A model generated the notes under the pieces. That model saw only the letters and a program-made list of their open reading frames with translations, made no database searches and was not told the DNA's origin. From the NCBI GenBank assembly GCA_963832875.1, contig CAWHWB010000014.1, positions 87,983-151,982 of the forward strand: DNA of 64,000 nucleotides. Reading direction: 5' to 3'. This document shows, piece by piece, positions 1 through 7,669 of the stretch (positions are counted from its first letter, which is position 1; each line of letters opens with the position of its first letter). Origin of the DNA: AP-15 sp963832875. Lineage in GTDB: Bacteria > Pseudomonadota > Alphaproteobacteria > ATCC43930 > CGMCC-115725. Position numbers and translations under genes: made by a program.

Positions 1-557
1 ATGCCGAAGACGCCGTGTCCCGGCCGCTCGACGAAGCTGGTACGCGAGCGCTCGGCCCAGCGCATCGACAATTCCATCGACGCCGCGACCGCTGCGTACG
101 GCGACGGGTAGGGGGTGCATTCGTCGAGCGCCATCGCCACATCGGCGCCGAGCAGGCGCTGGATCTCGACCGAGCGCTCCGGGGTCAAGAGATGGCGGCT
201 GCCGTCGAGATGCGAGCGAAAGGCGACGCCGTCCTCGCTGATCTGGCGCAATTTGGCCAACGACATAACCTGAAACCCGCCGGAATCGGTCAGGATCGCA
301 TGGGGCCAGTTCATGAACTGGTGCAGCCCGCCCAGCGCGGCGATGCGCTCTGCCCCCGGCCGCAACATAAGGTGATAGGTGTTGCCGAGAATGATCCTCG
401 CGCCGGTGGCGGCCACCCCCTCCGGCGTCATCGCCTTGACCGTGGCGGCGGTGCCGACCGGCATGAACGCCGGCGTGTCGATGCTGCCATGCGCGGTCGA
501 AAGCCGCCCGCACCGCGCGGCACCATCGCGCGCCGTCACCGCAAAGCCGAAAATCAC
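1..557 (-). CDS. tgt: Queuine tRNA-ribosyltransferase, N-terminal half (runs off the window)
   Basis: tRNA-guanine transglycosylase exchanges guanine-34 of GUN-anticodon tRNAs for preQ1 in queuosine synthesis. About 185 residues are present; the family is about 370-380, so the C-terminal half with the zinc site lies left of the window. Visible family motifs are TPAFMPVGT near residue 25, GARIILGNTYHL, and LTDSGGFQVMSL with the active-site Asp, followed by EDGVAFRSHLDGS and LTPERSVEIQ. The start is taken as GTG (MIFGFAVTARDG) because it begins the conserved block and a GAGGG ribosome-binding site lies upstream. No neighbour in the window is clearly linked to it. Confidence 0.93.
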   Translation of the reverse strand, partial: MIFGFAVTARDGAARCGRLSTAHGSIDTPAFMPVGTAATVKAMTPEGVAATGARIILGNTYHLMLRPGAERIAALGGLHQFMNWPHAILTDSGGFQVMSLAKLRQISEDGVAFRSHLDGSRHLLTPERSVEIQRLLGADVAMALDECTPYPSPYAAVAASMELSMRWAERSRTSFVERPGHGVFG

Positions 558-904
558 CCGCCCGCGCCCTCGGGATTCGCAGCATCATGGATGCCGTTGC
601 CTGCGCTGTTGCGGTGGCGCCCAAGATCCCTGCGGCAAGGCCGTCTGCCCGGCTCGATCAGCGACGATAGCCAGCGTATCATGCGATGTTAACGATTTGT
701 GATTACCGTCAATATGGCGGATCGCTGGCGCCTGCCGCGAAATGGGGTGAACGATCCCAGCACTTTACCGTCGCGCCCGCGAGGGAGTCTGTAATCGAAT
801 CCACTTCGGTTCAGCACGGCTTCCATCGCTTTGCCGGCAAAAGCCGGCATCCTGCAGTCTGGCTTGGCTCGTCTCAATGAAAGCCCGGTTCAGTCGCAAC
901 GCGC
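558..904. other. Intergenic region with a short palindrome
   Basis: No convincing gene was seen on either strand. The only structure noted is a small hairpin at 833-848, GCCGGC-AAAA-GCCGGC, which resembles the loop part of the short palindromic repeats found elsewhere in this window. It lies downstream of the MetX-like gene stop (905, minus strand), so it could contribute to termination. Confidence 0.4.
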
Positions 905-1966
905 CTATTCGGCTGCCGCCGCCAGCGGCGGGCCAAGGGTTTTTAGGAATTCGATCAGATAGGGTTTCCACAGCTCGGCGTAGTAATGGCTGAAATGCCC
1001 ATGGGTGTTCGGGCCCGCCGGGATCAGCACGTAACGGCCGTGGCGGACCCGCTTCATCGCCCGCTCGACAGTGCCGAGATCGGGCGGATTGGCGTGGTCC
1101 TCGGCGTCGTTGATCAGCATCACCTTGGCTTTGATCTTGTCCAGGTCGGGCTCAGGGTTGTAATCCATGATCGCCTCGATCGCCCACAACGAGTCGTTGG
1201 CGTCGCCTTTCGCGGCTTGCGCCAGGCGCTGTTCGTAGAGCGCGTTGGCGGCGGCGAGGGTCGGCGCCATTTCCTGGATGCGGGTCGGGCTCTCGGTGCC
1301 GAAATTCCCGGCCGCGGCATAGACATAGTGACGCGGGCTGGTCTCGTAGAAGCCGTTGTTCCAGTCCGGGTCGTGGCGGATCGCTTCGGCCTGGGCGCGG
1401 CGGCCGAGCCAGTTGCGGCCGCTGATCTCGACCGGCTGGCACGAGAGCGGCACCACTCCGTCCATCAGCTCGGGGTACATCTCGGCCCACATCCAGGCAT
1501 GCATACCGCCCATCGAGCTGCCGATAACGAGGCGCAGATGGGCGACGTCGAGGCCCTCAGTGATCAGCCGATAGCCGGATTCGACCATGTCGTGATAGCG
1601 GTAGCGCGGGAATTTGCCCTTGAGCCCGTCCGACGGCTTGCTCGATCCGCCGCGTCCGATCGCGTCCGGCATGATCATGAAATGCTCGGCCGCGTCAAGC
1701 GGCTGCCCGGGCAGAAACAGCTCGTCGGCGAGGCTCGGGCGCAGCCAGTTGGCGCCGGTGCCGGTATTGCCCTGCAGCAAGAGCACGCCGTTCGCGATCT
1801 TGCCCGCCCGGTCGCGCTTTGCCGTTCCGAGCGTGCGGTAATGGAGCCTCAGCTCGGGCAAGGTCTCGCCGCTGCGGAAGCGATAGTCCCGGACGACGAA
1901 GTCGCCCTCGCGATAATTTGGCCATCGGCTTGGCTCGGCGGGTGCAGCGGCGGCATCAGCAGGCAT
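905..1966 (-). CDS. MetX-like alpha/beta hydrolase (homoserine O-acetyltransferase family)
   Basis: 353 residues, slightly shorter than typical MetX (about 370-380). Family landmarks are NGVLLLQGNTGTG near 60-71, DAIGRGGSSKPSDGL near 101-115, the nucleophile elbow GSSMGG with Ser151, a late Asp in LINDAEDHANP, and the catalytic His in GPNTHGHFSHY. Canonical MetX has HALTG and the GxSMGG elbow; the rest here is divergent, so a homoserine or serine acyltransferase is possible but a generic hydrolase of this family is the safer call. The start ATG at 1966 follows GGAGG (about 1974-1980). It is not adjacent to other methionine genes. Confidence 0.82.
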   Translation of the reverse strand: MPADAAAAPAEPSRWPNYREGDFVVRDYRFRSGETLPELRLHYRTLGTAKRDRAGKIANGVLLLQGNTGTGANWLRPSLADELFLPGQPLDAAEHFMIMPDAIGRGGSSKPSDGLKGKFPRYRYHDMVESGYRLITEGLDVAHLRLVIGSSMGGMHAWMWAEMYPELMDGVVPLSCQPVEISGRNWLGRRAQAEAIRHDPDWNNGFYETSPRHYVYAAAGNFGTESPTRIQEMAPTLAAANALYEQRLAQAAKGDANDSLWAIEAIMDYNPEPDLDKIKAKVMLINDAEDHANPPDLGTVERAMKRVRHGRYVLIPAGPNTHGHFSHYYAELWKPYLIEFLKTLGPPLAAAAE

Positions 1967-2606
1967 TGGCGGGTCCTCCGATTGGTGTCTTGAGATGATA
2001 GAGGCTGCCCGCAAAGAGAGAAAGTATCCGCGCCAGATCGACGAACAGCTCGGGCAGAATCCAGTTCGGGCCGATATGCCCGCTCCCCGCCTCGCCCACG
2101 CGCCTCGCCTGAGGCCAGGGCGGCTCGAGCCGTTGCAGAAACCATGGGAGATGAGACGGCTTCGGCATTGTGATTGGCTACGGCCTCGCTCGATCATATC
2201 AGCGGGGGCCGCCGGCAGCGGCGCCTCCGGCCAGCGCAGTCGGTTCGAGCAGGCTTTCGAAGAACCGGAACACGGGCATGATATGGGCGGTTACCGCCGG
2301 GCTCTTAAGGGGATCGCGATTCGGGGCCGGTCAATCCGGCGAGAGCTGCACCACAAGCGTGCAGCCTGGCACATCATACGCGGTCCCGCGGGGGAAGATC
2401 CCGACACTTCCATTGCTGCCCGCTCACGGCAGCCCTGCGGCGGCGTCGGCTCAAGGGCAGGGTGGGCTCGGTTACGCCTGCCGTGACGCTGACTTCGACC
2501 CAGAGATTGTCATGGTGCCCATTGATTTCGCGTCCGCGTCCGATATTCTCAGCCTTGGTTAATGACGCTCTAGACCGCGCTGGAAATAGAAATCTGGAGG
2601 AAACCT
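1967..2606. other. 640-bp gene-poor interval
   Basis: No open frame here has a convincing ribosome-binding site together with recognisable sequence. A minus-strand frame (1956-2168) and a minus-strand stretch near 2280 starting MPVFRFFESLLEPTAL have some protein-like character and could be debris of an older gene. The region should contain the promoters for the flanking divergent genes. The ribosome-binding site of the next gene, GGAGG, is at about 2596-2600. Confidence 0.35.
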
Positions 2607-4115
2607 GTGACTCGAATATCGCCCAGATGTGCGGTTCCGCCCCGCTGCTCCTGCATGATCGCCGCCGCGATTATCCTGCTGGCATCGCTCGCCCTGCCGG
2701 CATGGGCGGCCTCGGTGCCCAATCCGACCGTTACCGGCCCGATCGCTTCGCCTGACATCCCGGGCACGCCGACGCACAACTACCCGTTTTTCGCGTCAAA
2801 CCACGGCTTGGCGAAAGAGGGTTATGTCGAACAGGAATATTATTTTCAGGGCACCGCCAACACTTACAGTACTCCGGCGCTGACGACCGGAACGGTCACC
2901 CGCAGCGGCATCCCCTATCTAACCCGGATGCTGGTGCGGCGGCCCGCCGATCCGAAAAAATTCAACGGCACGGTGCTGGTCGAGTGGTTGAACGTCACTA
3001 ACGGATTCGATGCCGACAATGAGTGGTTCTTTTCCTGGGAGCACATCCTCGCCGCCGGCTATGCCTGGGTCGGCGTGTCGGCCCAGGAGGTCGGCGTCGC
3101 TCGCCTGCAAACCTGGAATTCAACTCGTTATGGCGCGTTGAACGTCACCGACAGCGGCGCGATCACCGGCGACGCGCTGTCCTATGACATCTTTTCGCAG
3201 GCGGGACAGGCGATCAAGCACCCGACCGGCGTCGATCCAATGGGTGGGTTGAAGGTGCGCCACGTGATCGCGATTGGCGAGTCGCAATCGGCTTCCCGGC
3301 TGGCGACCTACGTAAATTCGATCGACCCACTGGCCGACGAATATGACGGATTTGTGCTGCTATCGACTTTGGGGAACACGTTCCGCACCGACCTCAGGGT
3401 TCCGACGTGGAAGATCCTGACCGAGTTCGATGTGGAGTCTTCTGAGGCCTCGGTCCGTCAGCCCGACACCTCCAAATTCCGCACCTGGGAGGTGGCGGGT
3501 ACGTCGCATGTGGATCAGCATCTGCGCAGGAGCAGAGAGCCGCTTGAATTGCGCGATTTCAGCACCCCGACCGTAGCCAGTTCGGTAGAGGCGATCCTGG
3601 CGCCGCAATGCGCCATCCCATTGCTCGGGACCCGGGTTCCGACGCATTTCGTCGTCGGACATGCCTACGACCTGATGGTACGCTGGATCGCCGAGGGGAC
3701 GCCGCCGCCTTCGGCGCCGCGAATCGAGATCACGACGCTCGGAGCGCCAGGTACGCCATCGGTGATCACCCGCAACAGCCTGGGGCTCGCGCTCGGCGGC
3801 ATTCAACTCTCCGAGTTGGCGGTTCCGACGGCCGAGAATGTCGGGGTCAACAGCGGTCCAGGAGCTTGCGTCCGCTGGGGCTATTCGGTGCCGTTCGACG
3901 TTGCCACGCTCAATTCGCTCTATAAGAGCCACGACAGCTATGTTGATCAGGTCATCAATGTGACTCGCGGCAATGTTCGCAATGGCTATATTAGCGCTGC
4001 GGACGGGCGACGCAGCATCGTCAGGGCTATCTACTCCGATGTCGGCGGTAGCAACGGTACGCAGAACCGCGTGAGCGATTTCATCGACTTTGCCAACGAC
4101 CCCGACTTCCGCTGA
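2607..4115 (+). CDS. Secreted alpha/beta-hydrolase-domain protein
   Basis: 502 residues. An N-terminal stretch of basic residues is followed by a hydrophobic segment (about residues 17-34, ending LPAWAAS) that looks like a cleavable Sec signal peptide, so the product is probably periplasmic or exported. The body matches the large alpha/beta-hydrolase-domain family, with GTVLVEWLNVTNGFD, a lid-like DWVG/ISAQEVG segment, and the elbow IAIGESQSASR in which GESQS supplies the nucleophile Ser. A late His is seen in EVAGTSHVDQH. The GTG start is supported by GGAGG eight bases upstream. The substrate is unknown; family members act as esterases. Confidence 0.82.
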   Translation: MTRISPRCAVPPRCSCMIAAAIILLASLALPAWAASVPNPTVTGPIASPDIPGTPTHNYPFFASNHGLAKEGYVEQEYYFQGTANTYSTPALTTGTVTRSGIPYLTRMLVRRPADPKKFNGTVLVEWLNVTNGFDADNEWFFSWEHILAAGYAWVGVSAQEVGVARLQTWNSTRYGALNVTDSGAITGDALSYDIFSQAGQAIKHPTGVDPMGGLKVRHVIAIGESQSASRLATYVNSIDPLADEYDGFVLLSTLGNTFRTDLRVPTWKILTEFDVESSEASVRQPDTSKFRTWEVAGTSHVDQHLRRSREPLELRDFSTPTVASSVEAILAPQCAIPLLGTRVPTHFVVGHAYDLMVRWIAEGTPPPSAPRIEITTLGAPGTPSVITRNSLGLALGGIQLSELAVPTAENVGVNSGPGACVRWGYSVPFDVATLNSLYKSHDSYVDQVINVTRGNVRNGYISAADGRRSIVRAIYSDVGGSNGTQNRVSDFIDFANDPDFR

Positions 4116-4140
4116 GTCGAACGAGCGACGCGGATAGCAG

Positions 4141-4164
4141 AGGGCGAGCTGCCTGGCTCGCCCT
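4141..4164. terminator. Bidirectional hairpin terminator candidate
   Basis: A perfect 9-bp stem AGGGCGAGC / GCTCGCCCT with a 6-base loop sits between the stop of the plus-strand hydrolase (4115) and the stop of the minus-strand UGSC gene (4185). The convergent arrangement suggests it serves both transcripts. There is no long T-tract, so intrinsic termination strength is uncertain. Confidence 0.6.
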
Positions 4165-4184
4165 TGCAACTCGGAGGGGCGGCG

Positions 4185-4724
4185 TCAATCTCCGGCGGCG
4201 AGCCAGCGGGCGATGCACTGGGCGAGGGCCTGTTCGGCGCGGCTGTCGATTTCCGCATCGGTCAGGGTGCTGAGCGGGTGGTCGATCACGACCGGGGAAA
4301 GCTCGGGCATGCCGAGCGCGTCGCGCTGCATTCGCGCTTCGTGCAGGAATTCGGTGGTGACGACGACCGCCGTCGGGCGGCCCAGGGCCTCAAGGCGAAC
4401 GGCATCATGCGTACAGCATGAGGTGCACGAGCCTCAATCGCCGATCGCCGTCAGGATGATGTCGTTGTCGGCCGTGATCGCTACGATCAGCGCCGGGTCG
4501 GCGTCCTTCGAAAAACTCTCCTTGCGGTAATAATTGACCGCGGCCAATGGCGCCTGATCGCCGAGCCGAGCCGCCGTCTTGCGCAACAGGCGGTTGGCGT
4601 TCCACTTGGTGTTGTCGAGCACGCCGAGCCGCAGCCCGGCGAGTTCGCGGACCCGCGGCGCCAAGGCCATCGGCTCCGCCTCGACCACGCCGCGCGGATC
4701 GAAGATGATTTGTGAATTTTGCAT
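4185..4724 (-). CDS. UGSC-family selenoprotein with in-frame TGA (Sec97)
   Basis: Read through the TGA at 4434-4436, the product is 179 residues with Sec at 97 in the context TAIGD-U-GSCTSCC. This matches the UGSC domain, a family known from bacterial and marine metagenome selenoprotein surveys in which Sec (or Cys) heads the U/C-G-S-C motif. The N-terminal part has the family features FDPRGVV, LAPRVREL and LGVLDNTKWNAN. The 82 codons after TGA keep the frame, the local codon bias and family-like sequence (RPTAVVVTTEFL, ALGMPELSPVVIDHPL) up to a TGA stop at 4185-4187. The start ATG at 4724 has GGAG upstream. Additional cysteines at 100, 103 and 104 make a redox role plausible. If UGA is not decoded, only a 96-residue fragment is made. 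The biochemical function is not established. Confidence 0.85.
4405..4433 (-). promoter_or_regulatory. SECIS-like hairpin just after the in-frame UGA
   Basis: On the coding (minus) strand, 12 bases after the UGA, a perfect 6-bp stem UCAUGC / GCAUGA closes a 5-base loop UGUAC. Counting the U of UGA as 1, the loop occupies 22-26 and carries GU. Bacterial SECIS elements lie directly downstream of the UGA within the coding region and usually show a GU-containing apical loop at about this distance. The lower stem is not well paired in my reading, so the fit is suggestive only. Confidence 0.5.
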
Positions 4725-4823
4725 CGGTTTTTCTCCGTAACCCCAGTCACGCTCCGTCGAGCATAGCGCCTCGTCATGTATGGACGGCCCTGCGTGGTTC
4801 ACCAGAATTCCACGAGCCGCCGG

Positions 4824-5954
4824 TCACAAATAGCAGGTGCCATCGACGCAGACAGGCTCGCGTTGCGATCCGGCATCGCTTTCAATGCTGCGCAGCACCG
4901 GTGACGACATGTGGCCCCAGCCGGGGATAAAGGCGGAAAACCGACCGGCCTCGCCGCCGACGACAAACAGGTGGATATGATCGGGGCTGGGCACCACCGG
5001 GATGCGCGACCCTTGCTCGCGCTTGTACCAGCGCGGCAGATTGCGATTGTAGATCCTGCCGTAGCGCTCGTTGAAGGTCAGCTCGGAGAATAGGTTATAG
5101 GCGTTCATCGCCAGATAGCTCTTTACGTCGTGCCGGCTCCAACCCTTGCCGGCGATGGTGCGGGCATGCTCCGGCCCGATAATCACCGCGCAATGGCCGC
5201 TCGACACTGCGTTGTTGTTGGCGATCGTGCTCATCGCCGATGAAATGCTGTCGAGAATGCCCTCCGGATCGTTGGCGACATGGTTGGTGACGCTGTGCGG
5301 CGGCTCCGCGGCGAGCACAAAGACCGTCGAGTCTTCGGGGGCGAAGCCTTTTTCGACATGATAGGGCGCCCATGGGCTCGCCGTCTCGTTCTCGGCGACG
5401 CAATAGGTGTATTTGCCGGGGTGGCCCAAGGTGCTCTTGTCGAGATCGCCCGGCCGGCCGCCGCCGACATTGAGCAAGACCAGGCGCAATGCCCGCCCGA
5501 TCGTCGCATTGGCGCGGTTCCCCGAGCCAAAGGCGTTGCAGTCGCCGTTCATGCCGATGGCCGCCGCGAGCGGGCCGTTGACGATCAGCAGCGGCGCCGC
5601 CATGTGGGTCGTCGCCTGCACCCCATTGAGGTTGAACGCGTTCGCGGTCAGCGCCAGCATCGCGGCGCGCACCACCGGCGCATATTCGGGCTTGCACCCG
5701 GCCATGACCATGTTGATCGCCAAGACTTCGCGGCTGAGGCTGCCGTGGCGCGGCGGCACCTTGCACTCGACCAGCTGCGGGTCGCCGCCCAATGCCGCGA
5801 CGAATTCGTCGATCCGCTCGCGCGTCGGCGGCACTACCGGCAGCCCGTCGGTCCAGCCCTGCTCGAAATACCATTCGACGAGGTCCGTGCCGGCCGGCAT
5901 GCTGTGGCGGTTCGTCTGCAATGCCTCTGCCGGCATCGTTGCTGGCTGCGCCAT
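4824..5954 (-). CDS. Conserved partner of the UGSC protein
   Basis: 376 residues and soluble-looking. It begins with the characteristic block YFEQGWTDGLPVVPPT (about 29-44) followed by VAALGGDP. I recall this type of protein recurring beside UGSC-domain genes, where it is sometimes also labelled a UGSC-family or thioredoxin-like protein. Other features are NGDCNAFGSGNRAN mid-protein and a C-terminal CVDGTCYL with a Cys-x4-Cys pair. The start ATG at 5954 has GGAG at good spacing; an upstream in-frame ATG would lack one. The gene lies 99 bases upstream of the UGSC gene on the same strand, so co-transcription is likely. No catalytic motif of a known enzyme class was recognised, and its function is unknown. 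Confidence 0.78.
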   Translation of the reverse strand: MAQPATMPAEALQTNRHSMPAGTDLVEWYFEQGWTDGLPVVPPTRERIDEFVAALGGDPQLVECKVPPRHGSLSREVLAINMVMAGCKPEYAPVVRAAMLALTANAFNLNGVQATTHMAAPLLIVNGPLAAAIGMNGDCNAFGSGNRANATIGRALRLVLLNVGGGRPGDLDKSTLGHPGKYTYCVAENETASPWAPYHVEKGFAPEDSTVFVLAAEPPHSVTNHVANDPEGILDSISSAMSTIANNNAVSSGHCAVIIGPEHARTIAGKGWSRHDVKSYLAMNAYNLFSELTFNERYGRIYNRNLPRWYKREQGSRIPVVPSPDHIHLFVVGGEAGRFSAFIPGWGHMSSPVLRSIESDAGSQREPVCVDGTCYL

Positions 5955-6011
5955 GCTCGTCTCCTGCATCCGCGAGTGCGCCGAGGATATCACCTTCCGT
6001 CGCGGCGGCGG

Positions 6012-7004
6012 TTAGCCGGCGATCGAATTCCGCCCGATCCAGAACCGGTTCAGCAGGCGCGTCAGGATTGCCGGGCGGATATCGCCGGCGAGGCGCGCGC
6101 AGGCTTCGCGATAAGGGCCGACATAGCGCAGAGAGGCCGGAATGCGCGGATAAACGAAACGCAGCAGCGCGAGCGCCCGGTTGGCGGTGCGCTCTTCGGC
6201 CGTCCCCCAGCGCAGCGCGAATTCGTCGCGCAGCCGCCCGGGCAACAGGCTTGCTGTCAGCGCGCGATACCAGGAGGGCGAGCGCAGCCAGGTCCCTGCG
6301 CCCGCGAAGAGCTTGGGGGCGATCGCCCGTGCGGCGCTGCCGACGGCGAGCGTGTCCGAGGCGAGCATTTGCTCGACATAGTCGGCGAAAGCCGGCCAGC
6401 TTTGCGGCAGAGCGGTCTGCGGAATGCCGAAGAACGATGCGAATCGGCGGAATTCAGCATAGTAGTGCTCGCGTTCCGTGACCGAGAGCGGCGGGTGGAC
6501 CAGCTCGAAGGCGACAATTGCGCTGTCGGCCAAGGTGGCGAAGACCCAGCGCAGCGCGGCGAGATCATTGGCACAATAGGCCGATCCCGCCGGGAAGCGG
6601 CCGGCGCTTTCGGCGAGGACGCCGGCGATCATGGCATGTCGCCGGTACAGCCGCCGCGCGGCGGCAACCGCCTCGTCGGTTGTCCCGAACACCATCGTAA
6701 AGACCAGGCCGAAGGTGCGGTGGAACCGGCCGATCGGATCGGCCAAGCTCTTTGAGTGCCCGGCGATCGCCGCGGCGACCCAGGGATGCGACAGCTGCAA
6801 GAGCAGCGCGCGACCGGCGGCAAGAAAGGTCGCCGCTTCCCGATCGATCCGCCAGACCATCGAATCCGGTCCGAACACGCCGCCCGCGCGCTCCGCCGCT
6901 GCAGCACGCACCATCGCCAGCTCGCGCTCCAGATCGTCCTCGGTGACGACGATGGCCGGCTCCAAGGTCGTCGGCTCGGCGTCTAGGGCAAATGGTGGGC
7001 CCAT
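6012..7004 (-). CDS. MpaB-family (DUF2236) oxygenase-like protein
   Basis: 330 residues of mostly helical sequence. It carries the landmarks of the MpaB/rubber-oxygenase domain family (formerly DUF2236): VWRIDREAATFLAAGRALLLQLSHPWVAAAI near 50-80, DPIGRFHRTFGLVFTMVFG, an ANDLAALRWVF segment, and a GRLRDEFALRWG helix near 270. Some members are haem b-dependent oxygenases whose haem is ligated by a histidine; the His in LSHPWV and the His in GRFHRTF are candidates. The substrate cannot be inferred. It sits 15 bases after chaB and 57 bases before the UGSC partner gene, all on the minus strand. Confidence 0.85.
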   Translation of the reverse strand: MGPPFALDAEPTTLEPAIVVTEDDLERELAMVRAAAAERAGGVFGPDSMVWRIDREAATFLAAGRALLLQLSHPWVAAAIAGHSKSLADPIGRFHRTFGLVFTMVFGTTDEAVAAARRLYRRHAMIAGVLAESAGRFPAGSAYCANDLAALRWVFATLADSAIVAFELVHPPLSVTEREHYYAEFRRFASFFGIPQTALPQSWPAFADYVEQMLASDTLAVGSAARAIAPKLFAGAGTWLRSPSWYRALTASLLPGRLRDEFALRWGTAEERTANRALALLRFVYPRIPASLRYVGPYREACARLAGDIRPAILTRLLNRFWIGRNSIAG

Positions 7005-7019
7005 CGTGAAAACGCCCGG

Positions 7020-7241
7020 CTATTCCCAGCTTTCCTTGGGCACCCAGAAGTCGCCACCCTTGCGATAACGCTTTTTGACCGCCGACCAGGCGACGCGAAA
7101 CGCGATTTCCTCCTGCTCGTGCGGGTTTCGGTCGGCATAGGTCCGCCAGGCGTTGTTGAAGGCCGACAGAAAGATCTCCTGCGCGTGCGGCGGCAGATGG
7201 CGCACGGCGGGCGGCAGGTCTGCCGTCACAGCGTAAGGCAC
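7020..7241 (-). CDS. ChaB-family protein
   Basis: 73 residues. The sequence LPPHAQEIFLSAFNNAWRTYADR followed by AFRVAWSAVKKRYRK is the short helical ChaB domain. ChaB was named as a putative cation-transport regulator in E. coli, but its biochemical role is unclear. It is the second-to-last link between a DUF3775 gene (5-base gap upstream) and the MpaB-like gene (15-base gap downstream), so it is very probably translated from a shared message. Confidence 0.85.
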   Translation of the reverse strand: MPYAVTADLPPAVRHLPPHAQEIFLSAFNNAWRTYADRNPHEQEEIAFRVAWSAVKKRYRKGGDFWVPKESWE

Positions 7242-7246
7242 GGGCG

Positions 7247-7651
7247 TTACCCGCGCTCGAAATCCTCGAGCGAGAGGCCGAGGGCGTCGACTCCAGCCTC
7301 GAGGTAGTCGGCCAAGAGCGGCGTTCCCAGCAGATAGTTGGTCTCACCCGCGCTGCCGCTGTCGCGCGCCTGCTGCACCGCCTCGGGCCATCCCTGGGCG
7401 TCGAAATCGCCGCGCCCGACCCACACCAGCGCGAGCAATTCCTCGCGCTCGTCGATATTCAAGCCGTCGATCGCGTCGCGCAGCTCCTCTTCGGTCGGAT
7501 TGTCGGGGGTGTCGAGCAGGATCTGCCGCTCGTCGTCGTCGGCCGGGTCGGAGCCGGTCGCCGCGTCCGGATCGATCGGCACCTCGGCGTCGAACTCGCG
7601 GGCTTTCTCGATGATATAGGCCAGCTTTTCGAGCGGAATCGTCAGCATCAT
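7247..7651 (-). CDS. DUF3775 domain protein
   Basis: 134 residues and acidic. It matches the small DUF3775 family, with LEKLAYIIEKAREFDAEV at the N-terminus, DGLNIDEREELLALVWVGRGDF in the middle, and a C-terminal GTPLLADYLEAGVDALG. Function is unknown. Two adjacent Met codons (7651 and 7648) could start it; AAAGG lies upstream of both. It is only 18 bases downstream of phosphoketolase and 5 bases upstream of chaB, indicating an operon. Confidence 0.83.
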   Translation of the reverse strand: MMLTIPLEKLAYIIEKAREFDAEVPIDPDAATGSDPADDDERQILLDTPDNPTEEELRDAIDGLNIDEREELLALVWVGRGDFDAQGWPEAVQQARDSGSAGETNYLLGTPLLADYLEAGVDALGLSLEDFERG

Positions 7652-7669
7652 ACAGCCTTTCGCATCGGT

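Noticed and set aside
15..692. Plus-strand open frame over the tgt region
   Set aside because: Arg/His-rich shadow of the tgt coding strand with no ribosome-binding site or recognisable motif.
986..1993. 335-residue plus-strand frame opposite the MetX-like gene
   Set aside because: Antisense shadow; the minus-strand frame has the full alpha/beta hydrolase pattern and a good ribosome-binding site.
1956..2168. 70-residue minus-strand frame upstream of the MetX-like gene (FVDLARILSLFAGSLYHL)
   Set aside because: Some protein-like character, but no ribosome-binding site and it overlaps the start of a well-supported gene.
5280..6755. 491-residue plus-strand frame spanning two minus-strand genes
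   Set aside because: High-GC shadow: it crosses the UGSC partner and MpaB-like genes and has no coherent domain.
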